Below, one piece after another: positions 56,746 to 64,000 of a stretch of 64,000 nt of DNA. Made by a program: the position numbers and the translations under genes. The first letter of the stretch is position 1. Every line of letters begins with the position of its first letter. Source of the DNA: Enterovibrio gelatinilyticus (GTDB taxonomy: Bacteria; Pseudomonadota; Gammaproteobacteria; Enterobacterales; Vibrionaceae); the NCBI RefSeq assembly GCF_028683095.1, contig NZ_JAJUBC010000008.1, forward strand, positions 124,001-188,000, given 5' to 3'. The notes beneath the pieces are model-generated. The model had not been told where the DNA came from and searched no databases. It was given only the letters and a program-made list of their open reading frames with translations.

Positions 56746-57699
56746 CTATACCAAATGACACGAAACATGATGCTCAGGAGCAATCGTTTTTAGCACGGGT
56801 TCATGTTCAGTACATGGTTCAAAGCAATGGCTACAGCGTGCTTGAAAATTGCAGCCTTGTGGGATTTGAAGCAGATTCACAGGATTTCCAGGAATGCCAT
56901 AAAGGCGCTCTTTCGGTCCATGAATGGTTGGGAACGATGAAATCAGCCCTTGTGTATAGGGATGCTGTGGCTCACTAAATACGGTTTTAGCTTCACCCAG
57001 TTCAATCATGTTTCCTGCGTACATCACGCCGATGCGGTCAGCAATTTCGCCCATCAAACTCAAATCATGGCTGATGAACAGAATAGAAAAGCCAAATTTG
57101 GCTTTAAGATCGTAAAGCTCATTCAAGATCTCTCGCTCAACCACCACATCCAAGGCTGTTGTTGGTTCATCCATAATGATGAGCTTCGGTTCTAGCGCGA
57201 GTGCAACAGCAATAACCACGCGTTGGCGCATCCCACCACTCAATTGATGCGGAAATGCTGACAAGCGATCAGGGTGAATACCCACGGTTTGCAGCAATTC
57301 AGCCGCTTTTTCATACGCTTGCTTTGGAGTTACTTTCTTATGGGCCAGCATCACATCAGTCAGTTGCTCACCAATGGTAATAACGGGATTGAGCGAATTC
57401 ATAGCACTTTGAAACACCACAGACACTTCGTTCCAGCGGAACTCACGCAGTGCTTTATCGTTCATTTTCAGTACGTCTTGACCTTTGTAGAGGATTTCCC
57501 CTTCAGAGATCAACGCGGGGGCTTTATGTAGGCGCGAAATTGCAAAGGCGAGCGTGCTTTTTCCGCACCCTGACTCACCCGCAATACCCAGAGTTTCCCC
57601 TTCAGCAATCGATATGCTGACATTGTTAACCGCTCTCGCGATGCCATTTGGCGACACGTAGTCAACACAGAGGTTGTTGATTTCAAGTAATTTTGACAT
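56746..57699 (-). CDS. Oligopeptide/oligosaccharide ABC transporter ATPase (OppD/DppD type)
   Basis: A 317-residue ATP-binding subunit. Walker A is GESGCGKST, signature LSGGMRQRVVIAVAL, Walker B LIIMDEPTTALD, and the C-terminal oligo_HPY segment ends with QGCNFQARCSHCFEPC. Its ATG overlaps the stop of the permease gene as TAATG, which implies coupled translation. It would form a heterodimer with the OppF-type subunit encoded next. Confidence 0.94.
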   Translation of the reverse strand: MSKLLEINNLCVDYVSPNGIARAVNNVSISIAEGETLGIAGESGCGKSTLAFAISRLHKAPALISEGEILYKGQDVLKMNDKALREFRWNEVSVVFQSAMNSLNPVITIGEQLTDVMLAHKKVTPKQAYEKAAELLQTVGIHPDRLSAFPHQLSGGMRQRVVIAVALALEPKLIIMDEPTTALDVVVEREILNELYDLKAKFGFSILFISHDLSLMGEIADRIGVMYAGNMIELGEAKTVFSEPQHPYTQGLISSFPTIHGPKERLYGIPGNPVNLLQIPQGCNFQARCSHCFEPCTEHEPVLKTIAPEHHVSCHLV

Positions 57700-58670
57700 T
57701 ACAAACCCCTCTTCTTGTCAGCGATTTTTTTCAATTTATGCCACAACTTCATATGAGGACCCGTTTTCAACTTCGGATTGCTCACTTGGTCTATCGACAT
57801 ATTGATTAACGCTAGTCCACCACCCGTGATAGCGAGTGCCAACGCTGGCACCATCATTTCCCACCACGCGCCGGTGTAAAGCGCCGAGGACGTCTGCGCC
57901 CAATAGAGCATGGAACCCCAGCTCACTTCGGTTGCGTCGCCCAAGCCTAAAATACCCAACCCTGCCTCGGAGCCCATCGCATAAATGACAGCACCCAAGA
58001 AGCCGCCAAACACAATGGAGACAAGGTTAGGCAAAATCTCGACCATAATGATTCGGAACTTAGACTCACCCATTACCTCTGCGGCAAGGATGAATTCTTT
58101 GTTGCGTATCGCCATGGTTTGCGCACGGATAACACGCGCCCCCCACGGCCAGGAGGTCAACCCTAGTAAAATCGTTATCACCACAGACCCCACCTGCCCC
58201 AAAAAGGCGGCGAGCACAATGAGCAAGGGGAGCTGCGGAAAAACCAAAAACACATTGGTTAGAAAATTCAATCTCTCATCAATCTTGCCGCCGAAGTACC
58301 CCGCAGATACGCCCACAGCAACAGCGATGCTCATCGCAATCAGGCCCGCAAACAAAGACACGGTGAGCGTTTTCCGTGCGCCATGTAATACTTGGCTATA
58401 TACATCACGTCCACTGCGTGTTGTTCCCATCACGTATTTGGCGCTCGGTTCTTGGTGCGGCCTCGCAACACGTTTTTCTGGTGAATACGGGGCTAGCACA
58501 TTGGCAAATATCGCCCCAATCAACACCATAGAGAGCAACAGCGTTCCAATGATCGCTGGCGGATTGCCGTAGAAAAACGCATAGATAGAACCGAAAATAC
58601 GCTTCAACTTTTGTAGGCCGTTATTCGGAGTTTTCGCTTGGTTTTGGCCAACTTCGACTGTTTTATCCAT
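57699..58670 (-). CDS. ABC transporter permease (DppC type)
   Basis: A 323-residue permease with six hydrophobic helices. A cytoplasmic N-terminal stretch of about 45 residues precedes the first helix (AIIGTLLLSMVLIGAIFANVL). The binding-protein-dependent transport motif is EVMGESKFRIIMVEILPNLV, which docks the ATPases. The start is ATG 58670, seven bases after GAGGG; GTG 58673 directly before it is the alternative. Neighbours on both sides are in the same operon with no gap. Confidence 0.94.
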   Translation of the reverse strand: MDKTVEVGQNQAKTPNNGLQKLKRIFGSIYAFFYGNPPAIIGTLLLSMVLIGAIFANVLAPYSPEKRVARPHQEPSAKYVMGTTRSGRDVYSQVLHGARKTLTVSLFAGLIAMSIAVAVGVSAGYFGGKIDERLNFLTNVFLVFPQLPLLIVLAAFLGQVGSVVITILLGLTSWPWGARVIRAQTMAIRNKEFILAAEVMGESKFRIIMVEILPNLVSIVFGGFLGAVIYAMGSEAGLGILGLGDATEVSWGSMLYWAQTSSALYTGAWWEMMVPALALAITGGGLALINMSIDQVSNPKLKTGPHMKLWHKLKKIADKKRGL

Positions 58671-58673
58671 CAC

Positions 58674-59654
58674 TTAACCCTCACTCGCAATGCGTGGATC
58701 AAGCCAGACATACAACAAGTCAGCGACGAAATTCGCCAACAATACAGCGGTCACCAAAATCAACAGAATGGCCTGGATCAGCGGGTAATCTCGCGCCACA
58801 ATGCCTTTTAAAAGAATATTACCAAGCCCTTGATAGTTGAAAACCACTTCCGTCATGATTGAGCCGGCGAAGGAAAAACCAATCGCCATAGCAATTGCCG
58901 TAGCAACAGGCAAGATTGCATTGCGACCCGCATAGCGGCTCATGACACGATAACTGCTCAACCCTTTGGCTTCGGCCATGGTCACGTAGTCTTCGCCTAA
59001 GACATTGATCATGGCGTTACGCATGTTGAACACCCAAGATGCAATACCCACCAGCACCATTGAGCCAACTGGTAAAATGGCATGTTCAAGTACGCTACCA
59101 ATGAACTCGAATGTGAAACCCGGATCCAATGAAGGGTCGTAGGTATACGCGAGTGGCAACATGTCTAACTTCAGGCCAAAAATGTAGAACAAGAACAGAG
59201 CCGTCACGACATATGGGAAGTTACTGATAAACGCCAATACAGGTGGAACAACTTGACCAAACAATCCGGTTCGACGGTAAGACGCATACGTGCCGATACT
59301 TACGCCAATGATCAGAGACACAATCAACGAGCCCAGCGCTAGAAACAGTGTCCACGGCAATGCATTGGCTATCACATCAGACACATTGACAGGAAACATC
59401 AGTACAGATGGCCCAAGGTCGAGCGTGAACACACTTTTAATGTATGCCAGATATTGCTCGAAAACATTGCCATCGAGAAAGCCATACATTTCACGAACGG
59501 CGTCCATTTGAGCGGGATCCATCCTTCCTTGCGATGCCGCAAATAAGGCTTCAACCGGATCACCCGGCATCATACGTGGCAACATAAAGTTGAACGTAAT
59601 CGCGATCAAAAAGGCGGAAAAATAAAACATAAACCGCCGCAACAGGAATGGCAT
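58674..59654 (-). CDS. ABC transporter permease (DppB type)
   Basis: A 326-residue permease with six helices. The opening RRFMFYFSAFLIAITFNFMLPRMMPGDPV and the large periplasmic loop before helix two are typical of DppB. The ATPase-docking loop is TMAEAKGLSSYRVMSRYAGR. It pairs with the DppC-type subunit to form the membrane channel. It lies 48 bases after the binding-protein gene. Confidence 0.94.
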   Translation of the reverse strand: MPFLLRRFMFYFSAFLIAITFNFMLPRMMPGDPVEALFAASQGRMDPAQMDAVREMYGFLDGNVFEQYLAYIKSVFTLDLGPSVLMFPVNVSDVIANALPWTLFLALGSLIVSLIIGVSIGTYASYRRTGLFGQVVPPVLAFISNFPYVVTALFLFYIFGLKLDMLPLAYTYDPSLDPGFTFEFIGSVLEHAILPVGSMVLVGIASWVFNMRNAMINVLGEDYVTMAEAKGLSSYRVMSRYAGRNAILPVATAIAMAIGFSFAGSIMTEVVFNYQGLGNILLKGIVARDYPLIQAILLILVTAVLLANFVADLLYVWLDPRIASEG

Positions 59655-59702
59655 CGTCGTGCTCCTTGTTCGTCTTCTATCGAAAGAGGATCGGCAGTAT
59701 GG

Positions 59703-61337
59703 TTATTTAAGGTGCAAATTATTCAAAATAATCACTCGCTTCCCGCCGTCATACCAAACAGGCTGTACATATGGGTTTTCTTTGGTAGGCCAACCCTCTA
59801 CCTTCTTGGTGCTGTACTGGAACCAAGTCGGGTTTGAGAACAACGGAATGAACGGAAGCTGCTCGGCAGTGAACGTTTGCAACTGGTCAAGAATCGCTTT
59901 TTGTTCTTCCGGTGAACCAGTCTTGCCAAAGCTATCAATCAACGCATCAATTTTTGGGTCATTAACACCGTGACCTGCATGCCAGCCCTTGCCTACACGA
60001 GATGCAGAAAAATACTCTTGATAAGCAATAATCGGATTGGTTGCCACCATTGACCAGTTAATCGCTACGTCATAATTGCTTTCTTTCAAATTCTTGTCGT
60101 ATACCGCCCAATCGACAGTTTTCACTTCCGACTCAATACCAATTTCGTCATAGAACTCGGTGACCATCTGCACCACCTGGATCCAGTCTGTCCAACCATT
60201 AACCACTTCAATATTGAATGAAAGCTTTGAGCCGTCTGGTTTTTCACGGTATCCATCACCATCCAGATCTTTAAGGCCTGCTTCGTCCAGCAAGGCTTTT
60301 GCTTGGTCTGGATTAAATTCTGTCAAATGACGGAATTTCTTAGTGATGTCTTTATTGATGTTGGTTTCATAAAGCTCGCCGATACCGCCCGCGTTAAAGT
60401 TGGCAGTGGGATAACCATAAGCAGCGATATCGACAATGAGGTCGCGATCAAGCGCCATTGATAACGCCTGGCGAACTCGCACGTCGTCAAATGGTGCTTT
60501 CTTGGTATTTAAGTACAGGTGAATAGCGTCATTCGCTGGGTACCAAAAATGGTTATTCTCTTTGTCACGCTCAACGAATGTAGATTCGATGTCCGCGATA
60601 AAGTTTGACCCCCAGTCCACTTCACCTTTCATAAGAGCAGGTTGGATTTGGGAGTTGTCGTTATAAGAGCGGAAACTCACACAATCAAGGTAAGGACGAC
60701 CTTCAAGGTAATAATGAGGGTTACGGCAAAGTTCCATTTGCTGAGACTTAAGGAACTTCACTGTCGTCATTGGGCCGCTACCCACAGGGTTTGGATTAGT
60801 GAACGTGGTGAGGTTTTCAACGTCTGCCCATTTGTGCTCGGGAACAATGTGGTATTTTTCCAGATTCCACATAAAGGTAGAGTCTGGATTTGCCAACGTA
60901 AATACCACAGTTCGAGGATCAGTGGCTTCAACCGACTGAAGGTTCCCGCCAGACCAAATTCCTTTCAAATCAAATGCAGGGAATTTTTGTGTCAATACAA
61001 AGCTAAAGACCACATCGCTAGCATCTAACGATTCGCCATCAGACCATGCCAACCCATCGCGTAGCTTTAGTGTGATGACTTTTAGGTCGTCAGAATATGT
61101 GGCGGATTCAGCTAAACGAAAGTTCGTCTCTCCCGTCATATTATTGAACACCATGAGTGGCTCAAACATAGTGCCGTGAAAAACATCTTTGGACGTATAA
61201 GGGTTAAAGTTTTCTACAAAGCCAGTCGTAATAATAGGCACATTGAGCGTTCCACCCTGCTTAACATCGGATGCATGGACGCCTGCACTAAGCAGTACGC
61301 CACAAACCAGAGAAGCGAGTCGTGTCTTGTTTTGCAT
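59703..61337 (-). CDS. ABC transporter substrate-binding protein (SBP_bac_5), probably for oligosaccharides
   Basis: A 544-residue periplasmic binding protein. Signal peptide about 1-22, cleaved near GVHA-S. The family 5 fold is clear: LTLKLRDGLAWSDGESLDAS-type segment, RQALSMALDRDLIVD, and GWTDWIQVVQMVTEF near residue 390, a Trp-rich loop also seen in cellobiose- and chitobiose-binding relatives rather than in peptide binders. That and the operon favour a beta-linked sugar ligand; peptides cannot be excluded. It is the first gene of the operon, with an operator and promoter directly upstream. Confidence 0.88.
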   Translation of the reverse strand: MQNKTRLASLVCGVLLSAGVHASDVKQGGTLNVPIITTGFVENFNPYTSKDVFHGTMFEPLMVFNNMTGETNFRLAESATYSDDLKVITLKLRDGLAWSDGESLDASDVVFSFVLTQKFPAFDLKGIWSGGNLQSVEATDPRTVVFTLANPDSTFMWNLEKYHIVPEHKWADVENLTTFTNPNPVGSGPMTTVKFLKSQQMELCRNPHYYLEGRPYLDCVSFRSYNDNSQIQPALMKGEVDWGSNFIADIESTFVERDKENNHFWYPANDAIHLYLNTKKAPFDDVRVRQALSMALDRDLIVDIAAYGYPTANFNAGGIGELYETNINKDITKKFRHLTEFNPDQAKALLDEAGLKDLDGDGYREKPDGSKLSFNIEVVNGWTDWIQVVQMVTEFYDEIGIESEVKTVDWAVYDKNLKESNYDVAINWSMVATNPIIAYQEYFSASRVGKGWHAGHGVNDPKIDALIDSFGKTGSPEEQKAILDQLQTFTAEQLPFIPLFSNPTWFQYSTKKVEGWPTKENPYVQPVWYDGGKRVIILNNLHLK

Positions 61338-61471
61338 CTTACCGTCCTATGTCTTTATTAACGCTCAACCTGCTAACGTCATGTCTCACTTCGCATTTAC
61401 AGGCCCAATCATTTCTTTCTCTTTTTGAGTGTAGCTAACCCCAATACAGTTGTGCGTCACTACAAAACACA

Positions 61472-61487
61472 AAGAAAGCGCTTTCTT
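61472..61487. promoter_or_regulatory. LacI-type operator of the ABC operon
   Basis: A perfect 16-bp palindrome AAGAAAGCGCTTTCTT, 135 bases before the binding-protein gene and directly downstream of a likely promoter on the minus strand. Confidence 0.8.
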
Positions 61488-61495
61488 GATGCCTG

Positions 61496-61523
61496 ATATT
61501 AGGAAATTGCCGGTCATCAACAA
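61496..61523 (-). promoter_or_regulatory. Probable promoter of the ABC operon
   Basis: On the minus strand, -35 TTGTTG (61523-61518), 16-bp spacer and -10 TAATAT (61501-61496). The operator follows eight bases after the -10 box, the same layout as in the DHPS operon. Confidence 0.5.
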
Positions 61524-62200
61524 GGTGCGTTTTACCTTTTTGCAACATTGGTCACAAATGCGTTAGTGCTGAATTACTCGAATTATCATAAATGAGACTG
61601 GTTTCATCATTGCAGTACGATGTGTGGATTAAATCGCAAATTATTGAGGATGAATAGCGGCATTGGAGCCTTCACTAGGGTATTAGCATTATATTTCGCG
61701 AGATCCTGAGGCAGTATCCTGGAGCGGATATTGTGAGATCTCCAATACAGTGCCACTTTACAAAGTACTCATATCGGAGCAATGGTATACACATCCCCCT
61801 AACCTCTTACATATTAACCAACAAATATATTCACATTTGGCATGAATGTATGATTTACATTCACATCATATATTTCCATACGAAAAATATATTTATATCG
61901 GCTTCAGTTTAAATATTTACAACCTCGATAAATGTAATTTCGCTCATTGTTTAACCAACAGAAAGTAGTTAGCACTCTAACTATCAATTACATTGAATAT
62001 CACATATAACGAGATTTTGGTCGCAAAATAACAATAAGACCAAAAAGCTAGACATGATTACAAGCATTTGTTTTTAAAGGGTTTAAATAATTAATTACTC
62101 TTAACGCAAACCATATTTCAAAAAATGAGACATTGAACAAACTTAGAGACCACCGTAGCATTCACTGCCAGTTGAGCATTTAATCTGTAGGGTTCTAAGC
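61524..62200. other. AT-rich intergenic region
   Basis: About 680 bases, very AT-rich from 61800 on. An 8-bp inverted repeat TGAATGTA/TACATTCA lies at 61843-61863. The base composition contrast suggests a silenced or horizontally gained border before the surface-sugar genes. No gene was seen. Confidence 0.5.
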
Positions 62201-63142
62201 ATGATCGAAATAAGCATTGTCATTCCAACATATAATCGTTCTAAATTACTTTCACACACATTAACGTCATTTATTGAACAAACACTTTCACCCGAATCTT
62301 TTGAAGTGATTGTAATAGATGACGGCGGTTCTGATGATTCCGAAATCATAGCAAAGTCATTTTCAAATCGATTAAACATTAAGTATTTCTGGCAGGAAGA
62401 CAAAGGCTTTCGAGCTGGGAAAGCGCGAAATGTTGGTACAGCTATCGCTGAAGGCAAATATGTTGTTTACCTAGACACTGGCGTGCTCCTTGCTTCAGGT
62501 ACACTCGAAGAGCATTTGTTCCGCCACAAAGTATCAACGCACCCTATTGCTATTGTTGGATACGTCTATGGGTTTGACCTAGATGAAGAAGGCGTCAAGA
62601 AGATGGAGTCTGTCATTAGCCCAAACAATGTCGACGCCATTTTATCCGAGCTAGACCAACAAGGTGCTTATGATATTCGTCAATCTCAATACGACGAGCT
62701 TGGCACTAATATCTGTGACTGGCCTGCACCCTTTGACCTATTTTGGACATGCCATGTGTCTGCCGAACGCCAACAGCTCATCAAAGCAGGAATGTTTGAC
62801 GAACGTTTTAACAGCTGGGGCGGGGAGGATGTCGATCTAGGCGTTCGCTTGTTTCTAAACAACAATATGTTCATCGTTGATAAATCCATGGCTTCTTTCC
62901 ATTGGCCGCATCCAAAAGAAGTTCACGACACCGGTGAAAGCTCGAAGAGTGCCGCGCAACTGATTCATGACAAATATGATATATGGCAAACCAGCTACTA
63001 CAACCTTGACCACGAAATTAATGACCTTCCGTTGAACAAGCTCATTAAGGTTCTAAAAGAAAGCCCTAATCACCCGATGGCTGATAGCTCTCTGTACTTG
63101 AATCGCCCTAAAAAGACGACAGATATCGCGCCAACAGAATAA
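62201..63142 (+). CDS. Family 2 glycosyltransferase with GT7C-type acceptor domain
   Basis: A 313-residue cytoplasmic glycosyltransferase. The GT-A core opens EISIVIPTYNRSKLLSHTL; the sugar-nucleotide Asp residues are in VIVIDDGGSDD, and the usual DxD-like metal site is in VYLDTGVLL. The C-terminal part has FNSWGGEDVDLGVRLF, the galactosyltransferase-like motif (WGxEDxD) of two-domain polymerising or decorating enzymes. AGGG precedes the ATG. The next gene, 14 bases on, is an acyltransferase; together they point to building an acylated surface glycan or glycolipid. Confidence 0.9.
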   Translation: MIEISIVIPTYNRSKLLSHTLTSFIEQTLSPESFEVIVIDDGGSDDSEIIAKSFSNRLNIKYFWQEDKGFRAGKARNVGTAIAEGKYVVYLDTGVLLASGTLEEHLFRHKVSTHPIAIVGYVYGFDLDEEGVKKMESVISPNNVDAILSELDQQGAYDIRQSQYDELGTNICDWPAPFDLFWTCHVSAERQQLIKAGMFDERFNSWGGEDVDLGVRLFLNNNMFIVDKSMASFHWPHPKEVHDTGESSKSAAQLIHDKYDIWQTSYYNLDHEINDLPLNKLIKVLKESPNHPMADSSLYLNRPKKTTDIAPTE

Positions 63143-63156
63143 TTAGGGGTCTTTCA

Positions 63157-63864
63157 ATGCCTTGTGTTTACGAAAATATTTTTCCTGTTGCTGCTGGAAA
63201 AACCTTTGATGACATAAAAAGTCAGTATCGAAATCAAATTCTTGTACAAAAAGACACGCATATCATTGGTGCGCCGCACTTTGCGTTTACTTTGGTGCGT
63301 GACTCTGACGACTACCACCGTGATGCGCAGTATTCGCTGATTCAGCAAGAAGATTTCAACAACAGTATTACTATCGGTCAGGGAACGGTGCTTTATTCAG
63401 AAGACAATCTCGCATTCGAAAACCGCCCAGTCAGGCTGACAGCAATTAAAGTAAACAATCAGCCAGCAGGTAAAATTACAATTGGTAACGGTTGTGTCAT
63501 GCAGGGAACCGTTATTGTCTCTTACGAGCATGTCGAGATTGGAGATCAGGTTCTGTTCGGCCCTAAAGTGACCATTATGGATAGCAGTGGGCACCCCGTC
63601 ACCAACCGTTGGCAAAACGATGATGCTGCGCGTACTCGCTCTGCAAAAGTCACCATCAAAGACAACGCATGGATCGGAATGGGCGTTACCATATTAAAAG
63701 GTGTGACCATTGGTGAAAACGCAGTGATTGGCGCAAACAGTGTGGTTTACCAAAATGTTCCGGACAATTGCATTGCAATGGGCAACCCCGCAAAAATCGT
63801 CAAGAAACTGGATGGATACGTTCCTCGCGAAGAAGCGATTCAACAGTTAGATATCGCCTCTTAA
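63157..63864 (+). CDS. Left-handed beta-helix (hexapeptide) acyltransferase
   Basis: A 235-residue protein of the LbH acetyltransferase group. Hexapeptide turns run through about residues 105-215 (ITIGNGCVMQGTVIVS; VEIGDQVLFGPKVTIMDSSG; AWIGMGVTILKGVTIG; AVIGANSVVYQNV). The catalytic His is probably in DSSGHPV, and GNPAKIVKKL is the classic ending. The first 90 residues are not part of the helix and are unusual for simple NodL/LacA enzymes. AGGGG lies seven bases before the ATG. The acceptor is probably the sugar placed by the neighbouring glycosyltransferase. Confidence 0.88.
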   Translation: MPCVYENIFPVAAGKTFDDIKSQYRNQILVQKDTHIIGAPHFAFTLVRDSDDYHRDAQYSLIQQEDFNNSITIGQGTVLYSEDNLAFENRPVRLTAIKVNNQPAGKITIGNGCVMQGTVIVSYEHVEIGDQVLFGPKVTIMDSSGHPVTNRWQNDDAARTRSAKVTIKDNAWIGMGVTILKGVTIGENAVIGANSVVYQNVPDNCIAMGNPAKIVKKLDGYVPREEAIQQLDIAS

Positions 63865-63920
63865 CCCTTTCTGCAGGTCCTTCACTTTATTCATAAAGAA
63901 GATCTACACCTTCAATATCT

Positions 63921-64000
63921 ATGAAGGATCTGCTTCGCTCCGCTTTTAAAAACATGGACGACACCATGGCATTGATCACTCGTTATCTCTCGCACTTTCA
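63921..64000 (+). CDS. Possible 5' end of another gene
   Basis: A frame opens at ATG 63921 (MKDLLRSAFKNMDDTMALIT) and stays open to the window end; in-frame ATGs at 63954 and 63966 are alternatives. None has a clear ribosome site, so this is tentative. Orientation and closeness would make it part of the glycan gene set. Confidence 0.35.
   Translation, partial: MKDLLRSAFKNMDDTMALITRYLSHF

Overview
The window looks like chromosome of a marine gammaproteobacterium, most probably a member of the Vibrionaceae. The grounds are gene content (three chemoreceptors, RTX protein, SpeB-type agmatinase, LruC-domain protein, peptide-type oligosaccharide ABC system), the gammaproteobacterial style of promoters and terminators, and a short inverted-repeat element of a kind I associate with Vibrio. 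The species cannot be named from the sequence. No rRNA, tRNA, CRISPR array, prophage or complete insertion sequence was seen.

Layout. 1-5959 (minus strand) is a chemosensory operon: response regulator with an inserted helical segment, CheW, a receptor with two CHASE3-like modules, CheR, and a CheD/pseudo-receiver/CheB fusion, running into a further gene cut by the window edge. 6460-9185 encodes a secreted LruC-domain protein and a small lipoprotein. 9269-20980 is the best-defined system: a LacI-type repressor divergent from a ten-gene set made of a small membrane protein, a three-part TRAP transporter, HpsN, HpsO, HpsP, SuyA, SuyB, a ComC-type dehydrogenase and a YeiH-type exporter. Together these fit uptake of 2,3-dihydroxypropane-1-sulfonate (DHPS), oxidation to sulfolactate, cleavage to pyruvate plus sulfite, and sulfite export. 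A palindromic operator lies just after a good -35/-10 promoter, and a second copy lies inside the repressor gene.

21309-39456 holds mostly single genes: VOC protein, a receptor with a HAMP array, alpha/beta hydrolase, a 940-residue Sel1-repeat protein, Lrp-type regulator, DMT exporter, GST, U32 protein, HD protein and an RTX protein. 39773-42325 is a decayed patch of small orphan genes: one carries two homopolymer frame breaks, another is split by a 265-bp inverted-repeat element whose removal restores one reading frame. 42369-50627 returns to ordinary genes (YdcF, AarF/ABC1, YjdM, a sCache receptor, patatin, agmatinase, hydrolase).

50786-61523 is a second carbohydrate-type regulon: a LacI protein with a TTG start, an Opp/Dpp-type ABC transporter (binding protein, two permeases, two ATPases) and a 1151-residue protein that resembles the glycoside phosphorylases of the GH94 clan. 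Three matching operator-like sites (core AAGCGCTT) tie these genes together. The window ends with a glycosyltransferase and a hexapeptide acyltransferase, then the start of another possible gene.
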